From positions 1 to 64,000 of the forward strand of contig JAJDBP010000003.1 of the NCBI GenBank assembly GCA_029261295.1: 64,000 bases of DNA, in the 5' to 3' direction. The DNA is from Nitrospirales bacterium. Its GTDB lineage: Bacteria > Nitrospirota > Nitrospiria > Nitrospirales > UBA8639. Both the position numbers and the translations under genes were made by a program. Shown piece after piece: positions 17,517-26,736 of this stretch (position 1 is the first letter of the stretch; every line of letters begins with the position of its first letter). The notes beneath the pieces were generated by a model. It was given only the letters and a program-made list of their open reading frames with translations, was not told the DNA's origin and did no database searches.

Positions 17517-18313
17517 GGCTGGTGATCAATGCGAAGTTGAAGATTATCTAAAAAATCCACATAGACAGAATCAGCCAGCTTTAGGGTCATATTTCGTAAG
17601 AGTGGAAGACTTCGTGCTGCAGGATTGCCCAACCGTAATCGTTCTAATGAGGAGTGCGCCATCGTCGTGGGTACGTGGTTCGAGGGTGTTGGCAGGAGGG
17701 TGATATTTAACATAGACACGCTATTCGGTAAAGACCGTTTGCTCAGCACAAAAGCCACAGCGAATGGAGCAAGAAGTGGTCGGGTGTCATGCAACGGAAA
17801 GGGAGCAGGTGTATCATACGTGACGAACAGGACACTTTCTTCCTGGTCCGCAGACAGCAATGTGACCGCTTCCAGCAATCCTCCCCCAAATGATGAATCA
17901 TAACACGCCAGGCTTGTGGACGAACGTTGCGACCCAGAGGCAATGCTCCAATACCCGGCGGCCGCATTATGAACGGATTGATGAAATAAGGTTGGGGAAA
18001 CAAGAGGGGTGGGAGATTCTAATGACTGGCAAATCTTGTGGAGGATGCCGACTTCCCCTCCCGATGAGGCAAACACAGTAGCCATTGTTTTTGGATCAAG
18101 CTGACTATGTTGCACAGCTTCCTGGGCGACTTGTAGTGACCATCGAACGACATCGCTACTCCGGCGACATTCATTTGCGGGTAGGATCGAGGGCATGGGG
18201 TCTGGCATCACGGAGTCATCATAGGGTTTCTGTTCTTTAAACAGCAGTTGGCACGATTCCCAATTTGTAATCCCTGGTCCAAGTACCCCCACGCTATGAA
18301 CAACCATCTTCAT
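17504..18313 (-). CDS. Chain-length-factor-like ketosynthase partner
   Basis: A 269-residue protein covering only the N-terminal half of a ketosynthase fold (Ketoacyl-synt_2 type). Recognisable segments are FASSGGEVGILHKI near 81, the SPTLFHQSVHNAAAGYWSI helix near 106-124, and SLACYDSSFGGG near 135. Cys137 sits where the nucleophile is expected, but the C-terminal half with the two catalytic histidines is missing. It should therefore be an inactive or modified partner of the full ketosynthase upstream, setting chain length. The 4-base overlap with that gene supports a stoichiometric complex. Confidence 0.82.
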   Translation of the reverse strand: MKMVVHSVGVLGPGITNWESCQLLFKEQKPYDDSVMPDPMPSILPANECRRSSDVVRWSLQVAQEAVQHSQLDPKTMATVFASSGGEVGILHKICQSLESPTPLVSPTLFHQSVHNAAAGYWSIASGSQRSSTSLACYDSSFGGGLLEAVTLLSADQEESVLFVTYDTPAPFPLHDTRPLLAPFAVAFVLSKRSLPNSVSMLNITLLPTPSNHVPTTMAHSSLERLRLGNPAARSLPLLRNMTLKLADSVYVDFLDNLQLRIDHQPCLP

Positions 18314-19509
18314 CTGCGTTTTCCTAATATTAAGGTGCAGTTGTTTCCACCAAATCCGAAAAAATTGCTCATGATGTGTTGGATCGGCCGTTCCTGATTG
18401 TGGACCAGGATTTGACTAGAGAAGGTGGGATCGACCGTGCTGGTATTTAGACAGCCCGGTAGAAAACCATGTTCTAGGCAGAGATCTCCCAATACGACGG
18501 CAACGGCGCCCGCCGCGCCAAGTGTATGCCCCGTCCAGCCTTTCGTAGAACTGCAAGGGGTTGAATTCTGGAACATGGTGGCAATGGCGCGGTCTTCGGT
18601 TTGATCATTCGCTACGGTCGCGGTTCCATGCATGTGAATATAGTCGATATCGGATGGGGAAAGAGCGCTACGATCTAGTGATGCCTGCATGGATAGGAGG
18701 GCACCTTGGCCGGTAGGATGAGGGTGAGACATATGGTAGGCATCGGCACTTTCCCCATAGCCCAACAATACGGTGTTTGGCTCTTTTTTGTTGATGTTAC
18801 TTTTTTCTAAAAACACAAAGGCTGCTGCTTCTCCAATCGTTAAACCGTCCCGATTAGCATCACAGGGACGACAGGGTCCTTGGGCAGTTAATTGCAAGGC
18901 TGAAAATCCGTATAAGGTGGTGAGGCAGAGACTATCCACTCCACCAACAACAACAGCTTCGCAAAGTCCTGATTCGATATACCGTGAAGCTGTTGCAAAG
19001 ACTTTGGCGCTCGAGGAACAGGCAGTAGAAATGACTACGGCTGGGCCAGTGAGCCCAAGATATTTTCGAACAAAATGTGCGACGGAAAAGGTATCTTGGG
19101 TATACTCACCTCTTGGGATAAAGGTGGCTGGGAGCTTTTTGGTGACGGGGTCTTTTTTTTGATAGGCATGCTCCGTTTCCAGGATTCCTGATGTGCTTGT
19201 TCCAATGAGTACTCCGATCCTATGGGCACCGTACCGTCGGCGAGCCGCGGCTATCTGGTCGTCAAAGCCATCTTGTTGAAGGCCTAATAACGCTAATTGG
19301 TTGTTTCGGCATGTGAAATGGCTAAGGCTGGATTTCAGTGAAACCTCCTCAACTCCTTCTACTTTTCCCATGTAAGTTGGAAGTTTTCTCCCTTCGAAGT
19401 CACACGGCTGCAGCCCGGATTGTCGTTCCCGTAGCGCGGAAAAATGAGCGTGTCTCCCACGCCCAATTGAGGAGACTATTGTGGCATGTCCGAAGTAAAG
19501 AGGAGTCAT
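18310..19509 (-). CDS. Beta-ketoacyl-ACP synthase II-like (aryl-polyene KS)
   Basis: A 399-residue ketosynthase with an intact triad: Cys164 in STACSSSAK, His294 in HMHGTAT and His328 in GHTLGAAG. The glycine-rich end FFGFGGNN is also kept. It lies 9 bases after the second halogenase gene and overlaps its partner by 4 bases. Expected to extend the hydroxybenzoyl starter with malonyl-ACP units. Housekeeping FabF is an alternative on sequence alone, but the operon context and the adjacent half-ketosynthase argue for the pathway-specific enzyme. Confidence 0.92.
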   Translation of the reverse strand: MTPLYFGHATIVSSIGRGRHAHFSALRERQSGLQPCDFEGRKLPTYMGKVEGVEEVSLKSSLSHFTCRNNQLALLGLQQDGFDDQIAAARRRYGAHRIGVLIGTSTSGILETEHAYQKKDPVTKKLPATFIPRGEYTQDTFSVAHFVRKYLGLTGPAVVISTACSSSAKVFATASRYIESGLCEAVVVGGVDSLCLTTLYGFSALQLTAQGPCRPCDANRDGLTIGEAAAFVFLEKSNINKKEPNTVLLGYGESADAYHMSHPHPTGQGALLSMQASLDRSALSPSDIDYIHMHGTATVANDQTEDRAIATMFQNSTPCSSTKGWTGHTLGAAGAVAVVLGDLCLEHGFLPGCLNTSTVDPTFSSQILVHNQERPIQHIMSNFFGFGGNNCTLILGKRR

Positions 19510-19518
19510 GCGGAATGA

Positions 19519-21084
19519 TTATGCTGAGGACTTGAGTGTCAGAAAGTGTGAAAGAGGAAGGGGATGGAGGGTTTCAGTGACGCCAAGGAGTTGGTTGGCT
19601 TGTTCCTGGCAGCGATTAAATATCTCATGAAGTCGGGAAAAAAATTGACGGGGAGTTTGCGGTTGCCCAACTTCTTCCAACCATTCGATTCCTTCTACAG
19701 CATTGGTAAATTGTCCAAGGTTTCCTTGAAAGTACGTTTTGGTGTGATGAAGGTGCTGTTCAACTTTTTGAAAAAGTTGGGAGAAATTCGAAAGGGCATT
19801 GAGCACGGTATCCTGTTCCTGAATTTTCTCAGTGAGAAACTCCTGGTTGAGATGTAAATCTTGCATAAACTCTGAAAGCCAGATGTGATAATACGATGGG
19901 AAATCTAATTGCCATTTCAATTTGAGGAGTTCATAGCTACCAAAGAGGGAATAAAGGTTACGATACAGACGCATACTGGCTTCAAAACGAAAGTCCATGT
20001 ACGCGTTTGATTGATCAACCAGATCATGCAATTTCTTTTTCGAAATTCCTTCTTCTTCATAGCGAATTATATTTGTCAGAAAATCGTTTTCCAAGGCAAT
20101 AAAATCAGACCCGGGGCTATAAAATGGATCAGAAAATGCGGCTGCTTCGCCTGTGAGCCCCCATCGGTTGTGGCTAAAATATTGTCGGGTCCCATAGGTC
20201 AAATTTTGAAAACTGCCAATGTCCAGGAGGGTGGCCTCTTGGAGGAGTGACCAGGCTGCACTGTGCTGTTTTAGAAAGCTCAAAAACCCTTCTTGTTTGC
20301 ACAGACGATCCTGCCATCCGGCTGTTCGTTCCATCACGATTCCCACGCTGACGATTTCCTGACTAATTGGAATAAACCAAATCCAATATCCTGGATAACA
20401 AAAATGGGTGGTTGAGGTGTGTCGGCTGGTGCCGTTTACCCGCTGTCGGAATGTCTCCGGACCGACTTCGTCTAAGTTGATTACATTTTTGAACCGTCCC
20501 CATACAGCGGCCATAGAATGGTGCGACTCGGGGATACGCAAATTCTCCTGCTTCGCCAAGACAGAGGATCGGCCACTGGCATCAATGAGCCATCGACACT
20601 GTCCATTCCATTTTTTGGCGTTGGTTTCCACTGAAAATTGATGGGGATTGGAAGTAGAACTCAATTGGATATCAAAGACCCGACTTCCCAGGTGAAGTTC
20701 CACGCCGTCTTCTTGGTTCATTTTGAGAAGATCAGTTTCTAGACGTGAACGATCCAGTTGAAACGCTTTGAAAAAGGGGTGTTCGGTTCCGCCGATTTCA
20801 CTCATCTCAATAAGGGGAGCTTGCCGGTTTTCCTGGTCAAAGAAAAACCGCAGGCCGTTTTTCACAATGTGATGATCCGTCAAATAGTTCTCAAGACCAA
20901 GCCGCCTTGTGAGGTAATTCCCGGTGATTTCAACCGTGGATTCTCCTACTTTAAATGATGTGGATTGACGTTTTTCAAACATCCCAACGGTAAGATGAGG
21001 GAAGGTCTGCCGGAGTTGTCGAGAAAGCAAGTTTCCGGCAAGGCCTGCACCAAGAATGGCGATATCAAGATGATGTCGGGGCAT
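19519..21084 (-). CDS. Tryptophan-halogenase-family flavoenzyme, copy 1
   Basis: A 521-residue protein of the tryptophan halogenase family. It has GAGLAG (FAD) at residues 12-17, VGESTVE near 46-52, Lys75 in IVKNGLRFFF at the place of the PrnA catalytic Lys, the WxWxIP signature as WIWFIP near 240, and a GEAAAFSDPFYSPG FAD-closing motif. The C-terminal 150 residues are helical and shared with copy 2. No good ribosome-binding site was seen at the chosen ATG, whose MPRH start matches the paralogue. It abuts the ketosynthase gene by 9 bases. A halogenation role on the polyene is inferred. A monooxygenase role is possible if the Lys is not catalytic. Confidence 0.8.
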   Translation of the reverse strand: MPRHHLDIAILGAGLAGNLLSRQLRQTFPHLTVGMFEKRQSTSFKVGESTVEITGNYLTRRLGLENYLTDHHIVKNGLRFFFDQENRQAPLIEMSEIGGTEHPFFKAFQLDRSRLETDLLKMNQEDGVELHLGSRVFDIQLSSTSNPHQFSVETNAKKWNGQCRWLIDASGRSSVLAKQENLRIPESHHSMAAVWGRFKNVINLDEVGPETFRQRVNGTSRHTSTTHFCYPGYWIWFIPISQEIVSVGIVMERTAGWQDRLCKQEGFLSFLKQHSAAWSLLQEATLLDIGSFQNLTYGTRQYFSHNRWGLTGEAAAFSDPFYSPGSDFIALENDFLTNIIRYEEEGISKKKLHDLVDQSNAYMDFRFEASMRLYRNLYSLFGSYELLKLKWQLDFPSYYHIWLSEFMQDLHLNQEFLTEKIQEQDTVLNALSNFSQLFQKVEQHLHHTKTYFQGNLGQFTNAVEGIEWLEEVGQPQTPRQFFSRLHEIFNRCQEQANQLLGVTETLHPLPLSHFLTLKSSA

Positions 21085-21309
21085 GAGTCAAGCCTTAACA
21101 GAAACCAATATTAAACAAGGAAATTACGATGGGAAGCAAAACCTTTCTTCCCCTTCTTATTTCAACAAGAATTTATTTGAGCATAATCAAGCTTCCGTTT
21201 GGAAGCAAGATGGTAAGAGCATGTCATTCATTTTCAGGGGAAGAAGCAAAGTAGCTTAAGAAAATCAAAATAAGGTAGATGGGTACTCGCCAAATCTTAT
21301 GATGTGAGG

Positions 21310-22860
21310 TTATCCAACAGGAGATGTCGTCTGGTCCCTCTCTCTGTCTGATGGGGTTTTGAGAAGATCGTTAGCTTGTTCGAAACTGCGACGGAATATT
21401 TCTCGGAGCCGGGTCACCGACTGCTGAGGAGTCAGAGGTTGTCCCACTTCTTTGATCCAGTCTATGCCTTCGAAGGCATCTGTGAAATTTCCAAGGTTTG
21501 CCCGATACAAGGACTGGGTTGCCTGAAGATGTCGTTCTACTCGTTTAAAAAGCTGCGAGAACGTCGAAAGGGAATTGAGAGCTTGCTGTTGTCCCTGAAC
21601 CTGATTAGCGAGGAATTCGTGGTTGAGATGAAGGTCCTGCATAAATTCCGAAAGCCAGATATGATAGTACAACGGTAGATCCCATTGGAATTTCAATTTG
21701 AATAACTCATAGCTGCTAAGTAGGGAATAGAGGTCACGATATAAATAGAGGCTAGCCTCATAACGAAAATGCATGTAGGCGTTGGAAAGATTGACGAGAC
21801 GGTGCAGTTGTTGAGGGGAGGTACCTTCGAGTTCATGGCGAATCAGATTTGTGAGGAAATCATTTTCCAAGGAAATAAAGTCTGACCCGGGACTGTAGAA
21901 CGGGTCAGTGAAGGCTGCGGCCTCACCGGTTAACCCCCATCGATGTTGACTGAAGAATTGTCTCGTTCCATAGGCCAGATGCTGAAAGCTGCCGATATCT
22001 AGCAGTTGGGCTTCTTGGAGGAGTGACCATGGTGCATGGTGTTGTTTGAGAAAAACCAAGAACCCATTGGGCTTCCTGAGCCCTTCCTGCCATCCGGCTG
22101 TTCGTTCCATGACCACTCCCACACTGACGACTTCCTGACTTATGGGGATGAACCAAATCCAATATCCGGGATAGCAAAAATGGGTGGTTGAAGTGTGCCG
22201 TCGGGTGCCGTTTACTCGTTGGCGAAATGTCTCCGGACCGACTTCGTCTAAGTTGATTACATTTTTGAAGCGTCCCCATACAGCGGCTACAGAGTGCCGT
22301 AATTCCGGAATTCGTAAATTTTCTTGTTTGGCGAGGATTGAGGATCGGCCACTGGCATCGATGAGCCATCTGCATTGGATTTGCCATTTTTTTGAGGGGG
22401 ATTCTGTGGAAAATTGATGAGGGGAGGAATCGTGGCTGAGCTGAATATCAAAGACCTGGGTTCCCAGGTAAAGTTCCACCCCGTCCTCTTGATTCATTCG
22501 TAGGAGGTCAGCTTCCAACCTAGAGCGATCAAGTTGATAACTCTTGTATAGAGGTGGAGTGATTCCCCCAATTTCACTCATTTCAATCAAAGGAGCTTGA
22601 CGATTTTCTTGGTCAAAGAAAAACCGAAGGCCATGTTTCAGGAAATGATGTTGGGCTAGATAATTTCCCAGACCAAGTCGTCTGATCAGGTAATTCCCTG
22701 TCACTTCCACAGTGGACTCTCCCACTTTAAATGAAGTGGAATTATTTTTTTCAAACATCCCGATCTTTAGGTGAGGGAAGGTTTGTCGGAGTTGCCTCGC
22801 TACTAGGTTGCCGGCAAGGCCAGCTCCAAGTATGGCAATATCAAGGTAATGCCGTGGCAT
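21310..22860 (-). CDS. Tryptophan-halogenase-family flavoenzyme, copy 2
   Basis: About 516 residues from the ATG at 22860, whose product starts MPRHYLD like copy 1. A TTG at 22866, directly after the upstream stop, has a better-spaced AAGAGG site and is an alternative start. GAGLAG, VGESTVE, Lys75 in FLKHGLRFFF, WIWFIP and GEAAAFTDPFYSPG are all kept. It follows the MMPL exporter gene without a gap. Both copies are intact, so redundancy is not decay. They may act on different positions or work as a pair (inference). Confidence 0.8.
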   Translation of the reverse strand: MPRHYLDIAILGAGLAGNLVARQLRQTFPHLKIGMFEKNNSTSFKVGESTVEVTGNYLIRRLGLGNYLAQHHFLKHGLRFFFDQENRQAPLIEMSEIGGITPPLYKSYQLDRSRLEADLLRMNQEDGVELYLGTQVFDIQLSHDSSPHQFSTESPSKKWQIQCRWLIDASGRSSILAKQENLRIPELRHSVAAVWGRFKNVINLDEVGPETFRQRVNGTRRHTSTTHFCYPGYWIWFIPISQEVVSVGVVMERTAGWQEGLRKPNGFLVFLKQHHAPWSLLQEAQLLDIGSFQHLAYGTRQFFSQHRWGLTGEAAAFTDPFYSPGSDFISLENDFLTNLIRHELEGTSPQQLHRLVNLSNAYMHFRYEASLYLYRDLYSLLSSYELFKLKFQWDLPLYYHIWLSEFMQDLHLNHEFLANQVQGQQQALNSLSTFSQLFKRVERHLQATQSLYRANLGNFTDAFEGIDWIKEVGQPLTPQQSVTRLREIFRRSFEQANDLLKTPSDRERDQTTSPVG

Positions 22861-22866
22861 AACCAA

Positions 22867-25203
22867 TTAGGTTGCCTCTTGAATTAGGGTTGGTGAACAC
22901 ATTGCGGCAAAGAGAAAACAACTGAGCGAGCCAAAGAATGCTGTTAAGCCAATACCTTGAAGAACCGGCGTCTGTGAGCAAGCTAACAATCCAAATACCG
23001 CAATAGTTGTAAGACTGCACACCATGATGGCTGAAATCGTTTGCTGACGTTCGACGACGGTGTTATGGGCCCGTTGAAAAAAAAGGGTGTAATCTAATCC
23101 AATACCAAACACCAACAATAAGGCAGCCAGGTGAAATAAGGACAGGCGTTCGCCAAGGGCATGAAGGATACTGAGGTCGAGCAGGATTGCCCCAGCAATG
23201 GGAAGTAAGACCGTGGCGACTCTGGTAAGGGAATGTAATCCAATGCCCAAAATTGTCATCAAACAACCAAGTCCAATCACTAAGTAGGTCATGACTTCTT
23301 GTCGGTAGGTGGTGACCATATGGTTTGATTCATATTTCAAATCCAGATAATGCACAGATGGAAGTGTCTCGGTACGTATAGCTTGCTGAATGGCCTTTCG
23401 ATTCTTCACATCACGTATGAGAATTGTTCCTACCCATTGATCGTTAAGAGGATACAGCAGTGACCGGATTTTTTTTTCTAAGGGAGTACCATGAATGGTT
23501 TCAATTTCCAATGGTGCCAGATTTTTTGTCGCGGTCATGCTTTGGACAAACGGATCAAATAGTCCAGGCTTAAATGGCAAATCCCGTTGGGCTTCTTTGA
23601 GATAGCTTCGTAGGGTGTTTTGATCGGGTAAGGCGTCCTGTCTTAATTGTTGTAATCGAATGCTGGGAAGATAATCGGCGGCCATTTCATATCCGGCCAT
23701 ATGTCCGTGATTGACTAGCTGCTCTAAGGTCAGTTTGAGGCCTTCACTCTGTTCTAAAACTTGTTGGGCATCTGGTGCCACCACCACGATCATGTCTCGC
23801 ACAGCTGGCGCACCGAGGTCTTTTCGTAACCAGGCATCCTGATCGCGCAGTTCTTTGGGAACCGGGCTGAGATTAGCGATATCCATCTCCCAAAATGGTT
23901 TTTCTGACCAGACCAAATACGATAAGGACATAATCATGATAATAGGCATAACCACAATGGCAGGTTTAGTTCCCACGAATTGAAGCGGGAGGTATGAGGC
24001 CCAGGAAATAGGCTTTGTCACTTTCCTAGGAACTAGGACAGGAAGGAGCCATCGTGTTGCTGCGGCTGCCGTTAAAAGGCCGACGATGGCAAATAGTCCC
24101 AATTGTGAGAGGCCAGGAAAGCTTGAAAATAACATAGCCCCATAGCCGATTGCTGTGGTGGTCGCGCCTAATCGAATGGTGGGCCAGACTCCCATGATGG
24201 TTTTTCTGGCCGAACGGCCAGCTTCCAGATGTGCACAGGCATGGAGGGGATAGTCAATTGCGACACCTATTAAGGTGGCACCAAATGCCAAAGTCATGCC
24301 ATGGATGAAACCAAATACCCAGAAGACGGTAATCCCGGCTACGAGCAGACCCGTGACGAGAGGCACAAGACTGAGGCAGAGAATCGTCAATGATCGGTAG
24401 GTGACCAAGAGCAGCGCAATGACGAATCCTGCGCCAAGCGTAGAAAGCCAGGTTGCGTCTTGCTTAATCACCTTTCGTGATTGGACGGCGAAAACCGACG
24501 GGCCGGAACGGATTAAGGTCAGGGATGATGAGGGTGAGACCTTGGTCTGAATTTCTTCCATTGTCGTGGTTAAAAATGTTTGGATGGCCTCTTGGGCATC
24601 GAGATCAAAGCCTCCTACGGCTGTCTCGGCGACAAGCAACGCCACCGGTCGATCTGCAGAAAACCAGACGCCATGAGCGATCTTGACTATATTGGCTGTT
24701 CTCCATTGGTTGAGTAGGCTTTGGAAGGCTCCCGTGGGATCTTCAGGGATTCGTTTTTTGAAAAACGAGGGGAGGGGATTCGCGATGTCTTGGAGTCGAT
24801 GTTGCAGGCTTTCACGTAAACTTTTAGTGGTGAATTGATCAGCAGACACCGTAGGGCTGAGAAGATATCGGTATTGATACAGAAGGTCATGATCGAGAGC
24901 AGGTTGAGTCTGTTCACCATTGTAGACGTGAAGAAATTTCCCATGGTTCCGCATGGCCCTTGCGAGTTTTTTGCTCGCTTTTTCCAGGATAGAAGGTTCT
25001 GCTCCTTGGATTCCAAGAAGGAGGATCCGTGAAGTAGGGCCCGACTGTAGTTGGTCCACGAATAATTGTTGTGAGAATGATCCCGAAGATGGAAGTAGGA
25101 GTGGCAATTCTGTCTGTATCGGGATAGAGGTGACCGCAAAGGCGGAACCGAGTGTGATACTCGCAAACCAAAGCAACCAGGGGGTGAAGGGAATCTTTCT
25201 CAC
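22867..25203 (-). CDS. MMPL/RND-type lipid exporter of the aryl-polyene cluster
   Basis: A 778-residue inner-membrane transporter. It has one N-terminal helix, a large periplasmic domain (about 35-240), a block of five to six helices to about 410, a second periplasmic loop, and a final helix block near 640-770. This is the usual MMPL arrangement. The helix segment with GVAIDYPLHACAH carries the acidic proton-relay type residues, mirrored by GIGLDYTLFFQ in the second half. It overlaps the LolA-like gene by 4 bases. Such transporters in aryl-polyene clusters are thought to move the lipid-linked pigment toward the outer membrane with the LolA-like carrier. Confidence 0.88.
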   Translation of the reverse strand: MRKIPFTPWLLWFASITLGSAFAVTSIPIQTELPLLLPSSGSFSQQLFVDQLQSGPTSRILLLGIQGAEPSILEKASKKLARAMRNHGKFLHVYNGEQTQPALDHDLLYQYRYLLSPTVSADQFTTKSLRESLQHRLQDIANPLPSFFKKRIPEDPTGAFQSLLNQWRTANIVKIAHGVWFSADRPVALLVAETAVGGFDLDAQEAIQTFLTTTMEEIQTKVSPSSSLTLIRSGPSVFAVQSRKVIKQDATWLSTLGAGFVIALLLVTYRSLTILCLSLVPLVTGLLVAGITVFWVFGFIHGMTLAFGATLIGVAIDYPLHACAHLEAGRSARKTIMGVWPTIRLGATTTAIGYGAMLFSSFPGLSQLGLFAIVGLLTAAAATRWLLPVLVPRKVTKPISWASYLPLQFVGTKPAIVVMPIIMIMSLSYLVWSEKPFWEMDIANLSPVPKELRDQDAWLRKDLGAPAVRDMIVVVAPDAQQVLEQSEGLKLTLEQLVNHGHMAGYEMAADYLPSIRLQQLRQDALPDQNTLRSYLKEAQRDLPFKPGLFDPFVQSMTATKNLAPLEIETIHGTPLEKKIRSLLYPLNDQWVGTILIRDVKNRKAIQQAIRTETLPSVHYLDLKYESNHMVTTYRQEVMTYLVIGLGCLMTILGIGLHSLTRVATVLLPIAGAILLDLSILHALGERLSLFHLAALLLVFGIGLDYTLFFQRAHNTVVERQQTISAIMVCSLTTIAVFGLLACSQTPVLQGIGLTAFFGSLSCFLFAAMCSPTLIQEAT

Positions 25204-25865
25204 GGCACCGGTAGGTCAAGTTGAAGTTCGGAGCGGTCGCCGTTCTTTTCCTCTATTGAAATAGTATGAAGGTGTGTACTGCTTCCGGCGAGACGAATGC
25301 ATTCCACGCCGTCTTCCTCCCCGTCTTCTTCATTTTGAATAATTGGAGCAAGATGTAATGTCCAAGCTGGCAGGGTGCCGGCTACCGAAATCTCAAAGAA
25401 TTTTTGTAGTGTGTGTTTGTTGTTGTTAAAGATAGCTCTCAAGCCTTCAATCAGAATGGCTAAAGCTGGATAGTCTTCAAGAGAAAAGGTCTGGGAAATT
25501 TCCCGTGCAGGATTTTCATAAAGCAGGCTGTTCCCATTGATGATAAAAGATTCTTCAGTAGGGATCCGCACATGTTTTTCCAAACGGTCCGGTGGGAAAA
25601 AGAGGAGTGTTCCTTCTTTATGTGAAGGGGTCATGAGCATGCCTGAATAGTAGGTTTCATGAAAGGTCTGCTCAAAGAGGGTTGACTGTTCCAGGCTTTT
25701 CAGCACTACGTCTAAGCTTACTGGGCTCTCATTATTCGGAGTAGGCTGTTCGGTGTTTCCCCAATTCTCGCAGGCATAGGAAAGTGCGAGCGACCCAGGT
25801 AGGAAAAGTGCACAGCAGGCAAGGCTCCAAACGAAAGTCTTACTTATCTGTTTCCCAAAAGTCAT
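25200..25865 (-). CDS. LolA-like periplasmic carrier
   Basis: A 221-residue exported protein. The signal peptide spans about residues 10-30 (WSLACCALFLPGSLALS). The mature part shows the LolA-like unclosed-barrel pattern: SLEQSTLFEQTFHETYYSG, GTLLFFPPDRLEKHV, and INGNSLLYENP. It overlaps the exporter by 4 bases and the acyltransferase by 26. The pair would ferry the lipophilic polyene across the periplasm. The fold call is confident, the cargo is inferred. Confidence 0.82.
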   Translation of the reverse strand: MTFGKQISKTFVWSLACCALFLPGSLALSYACENWGNTEQPTPNNESPVSLDVVLKSLEQSTLFEQTFHETYYSGMLMTPSHKEGTLLFFPPDRLEKHVRIPTEESFIINGNSLLYENPAREISQTFSLEDYPALAILIEGLRAIFNNNKHTLQKFFEISVAGTLPAWTLHLAPIIQNEEDGEEDGVECIRLAGSSTHLHTISIEEKNGDRSELQLDLPVP

Positions 25866-26736
25866 AAAAATTAAACCAATTATTGGGGGCCATTTGGCAA
25901 TAGGTTTCTAAGCGAAGGGCATAACGCTGTGTCCATTCCTGTAAGCCTTGGGCGCGATTATCTCTTGGGATCGTGATTGCTTCTGCAAATAATTCGAAAT
26001 AAATATCGTACTGTCCGTCCCCGCGATACAGACAAAAAAATAACACGACAGGCACTTTGAGGATACTGGCTAGTAACATTGGGCCCGAGGGGAATTGAGC
26101 CGAATGACCCAAAAAATTACAGAACACGACCTTTTCATCTTTAAGCGGGCGATCACCAAGCATGCCGACCAGTCCTCCAGCATCCAAACATTCTTTGGCT
26201 CGTAACATGGTATCGGGTTCGCCTACTGGAATAATACAATCCAACATGGTGGGGTCGAGTTTTCCGAGAACTTCATTGAGAATAGGTGCGTTCTCTTGGT
26301 GCATAAGCAACTTGATGGGAGCATTTCTGGTGGCTAAACCCGTGGCTCGAAGAATATCAAAACTCCCTAAGTGGGAACCGAGCAGAATACAGCCTTGTTT
26401 ACGATCGACTCGGTCAAGGAGTATATCTAAATCGCGGATGTTCAAATCGAATTCGTCTCGTCGGTTGGCCAAAATAAACGTTCTATCTAAAAGGGTTGAG
26501 GCGAAGGCATGATACTGGGAAAACAGATCTTTGAGGGTCACTCGACGCTGTAACACACGTCGTAAAAAGGCCTTAATACCTTTGCTGGCGTTCCAGGAAA
26601 ACAAGACATAATATGTGCAAATGGGATACAACAACGCCCGAGCGGTCTTTCGTCCTATGCGAAGGGCGACCCACAGCATGAATTGGTAGGCCCAACGATT
26701 CCCTCTTTCCCGCTGAGCGAGCCAACGTTTACTCAT
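25840..26736 (-). CDS. LpxL/HtrB-like lipid acyltransferase
   Basis: A 298-residue membrane-associated acyltransferase of the lipid A late acyltransferase family. The HX4D catalytic motif is HLGSFD near residue 121. GMLGDRPLKDEKVVFCNFLG near 190-210 is the expected second motif region. An N-terminal helix (LMWVALRIGRK region) anchors it. In aryl-polyene clusters such enzymes probably transfer the polyene acyl chain to a lipid or sugar acceptor. It sits in the operon between the dehydratase and the LolA-like gene. Confidence 0.86.
   Translation of the reverse strand: MSKRWLAQRERGNRWAYQFMLWVALRIGRKTARALLYPICTYYVLFSWNASKGIKAFLRRVLQRRVTLKDLFSQYHAFASTLLDRTFILANRRDEFDLNIRDLDILLDRVDRKQGCILLGSHLGSFDILRATGLATRNAPIKLLMHQENAPILNEVLGKLDPTMLDCIIPVGEPDTMLRAKECLDAGGLVGMLGDRPLKDEKVVFCNFLGHSAQFPSGPMLLASILKVPVVLFFCLYRGDGQYDIYFELFAEAITIPRDNRAQGLQEWTQRYALRLETYCQMAPNNWFNFYDFWETDK

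Larger units (their letters stand above)
19519..22866 (-). repeat. Tandem gene duplication of two halogenases
   Basis: The genes at 19519-21084 and 21310-22860 are direct tandem paralogues. The proteins align end to end, apart from diverged C-terminal tails, with long identical stretches around the FAD and WIWFIP sites. Large parts also match at the DNA level. A 225-bp spacer separates them, with a small GCTTCC/GGAAGC hairpin near 21191-21206. Confidence 0.85.

Noticed and set aside
21085-21309. Extra gene or promoter between the two halogenases
   Set aside because: The 225-bp spacer has no open frame or clear -35/-10 pair. Only a small hairpin was seen.
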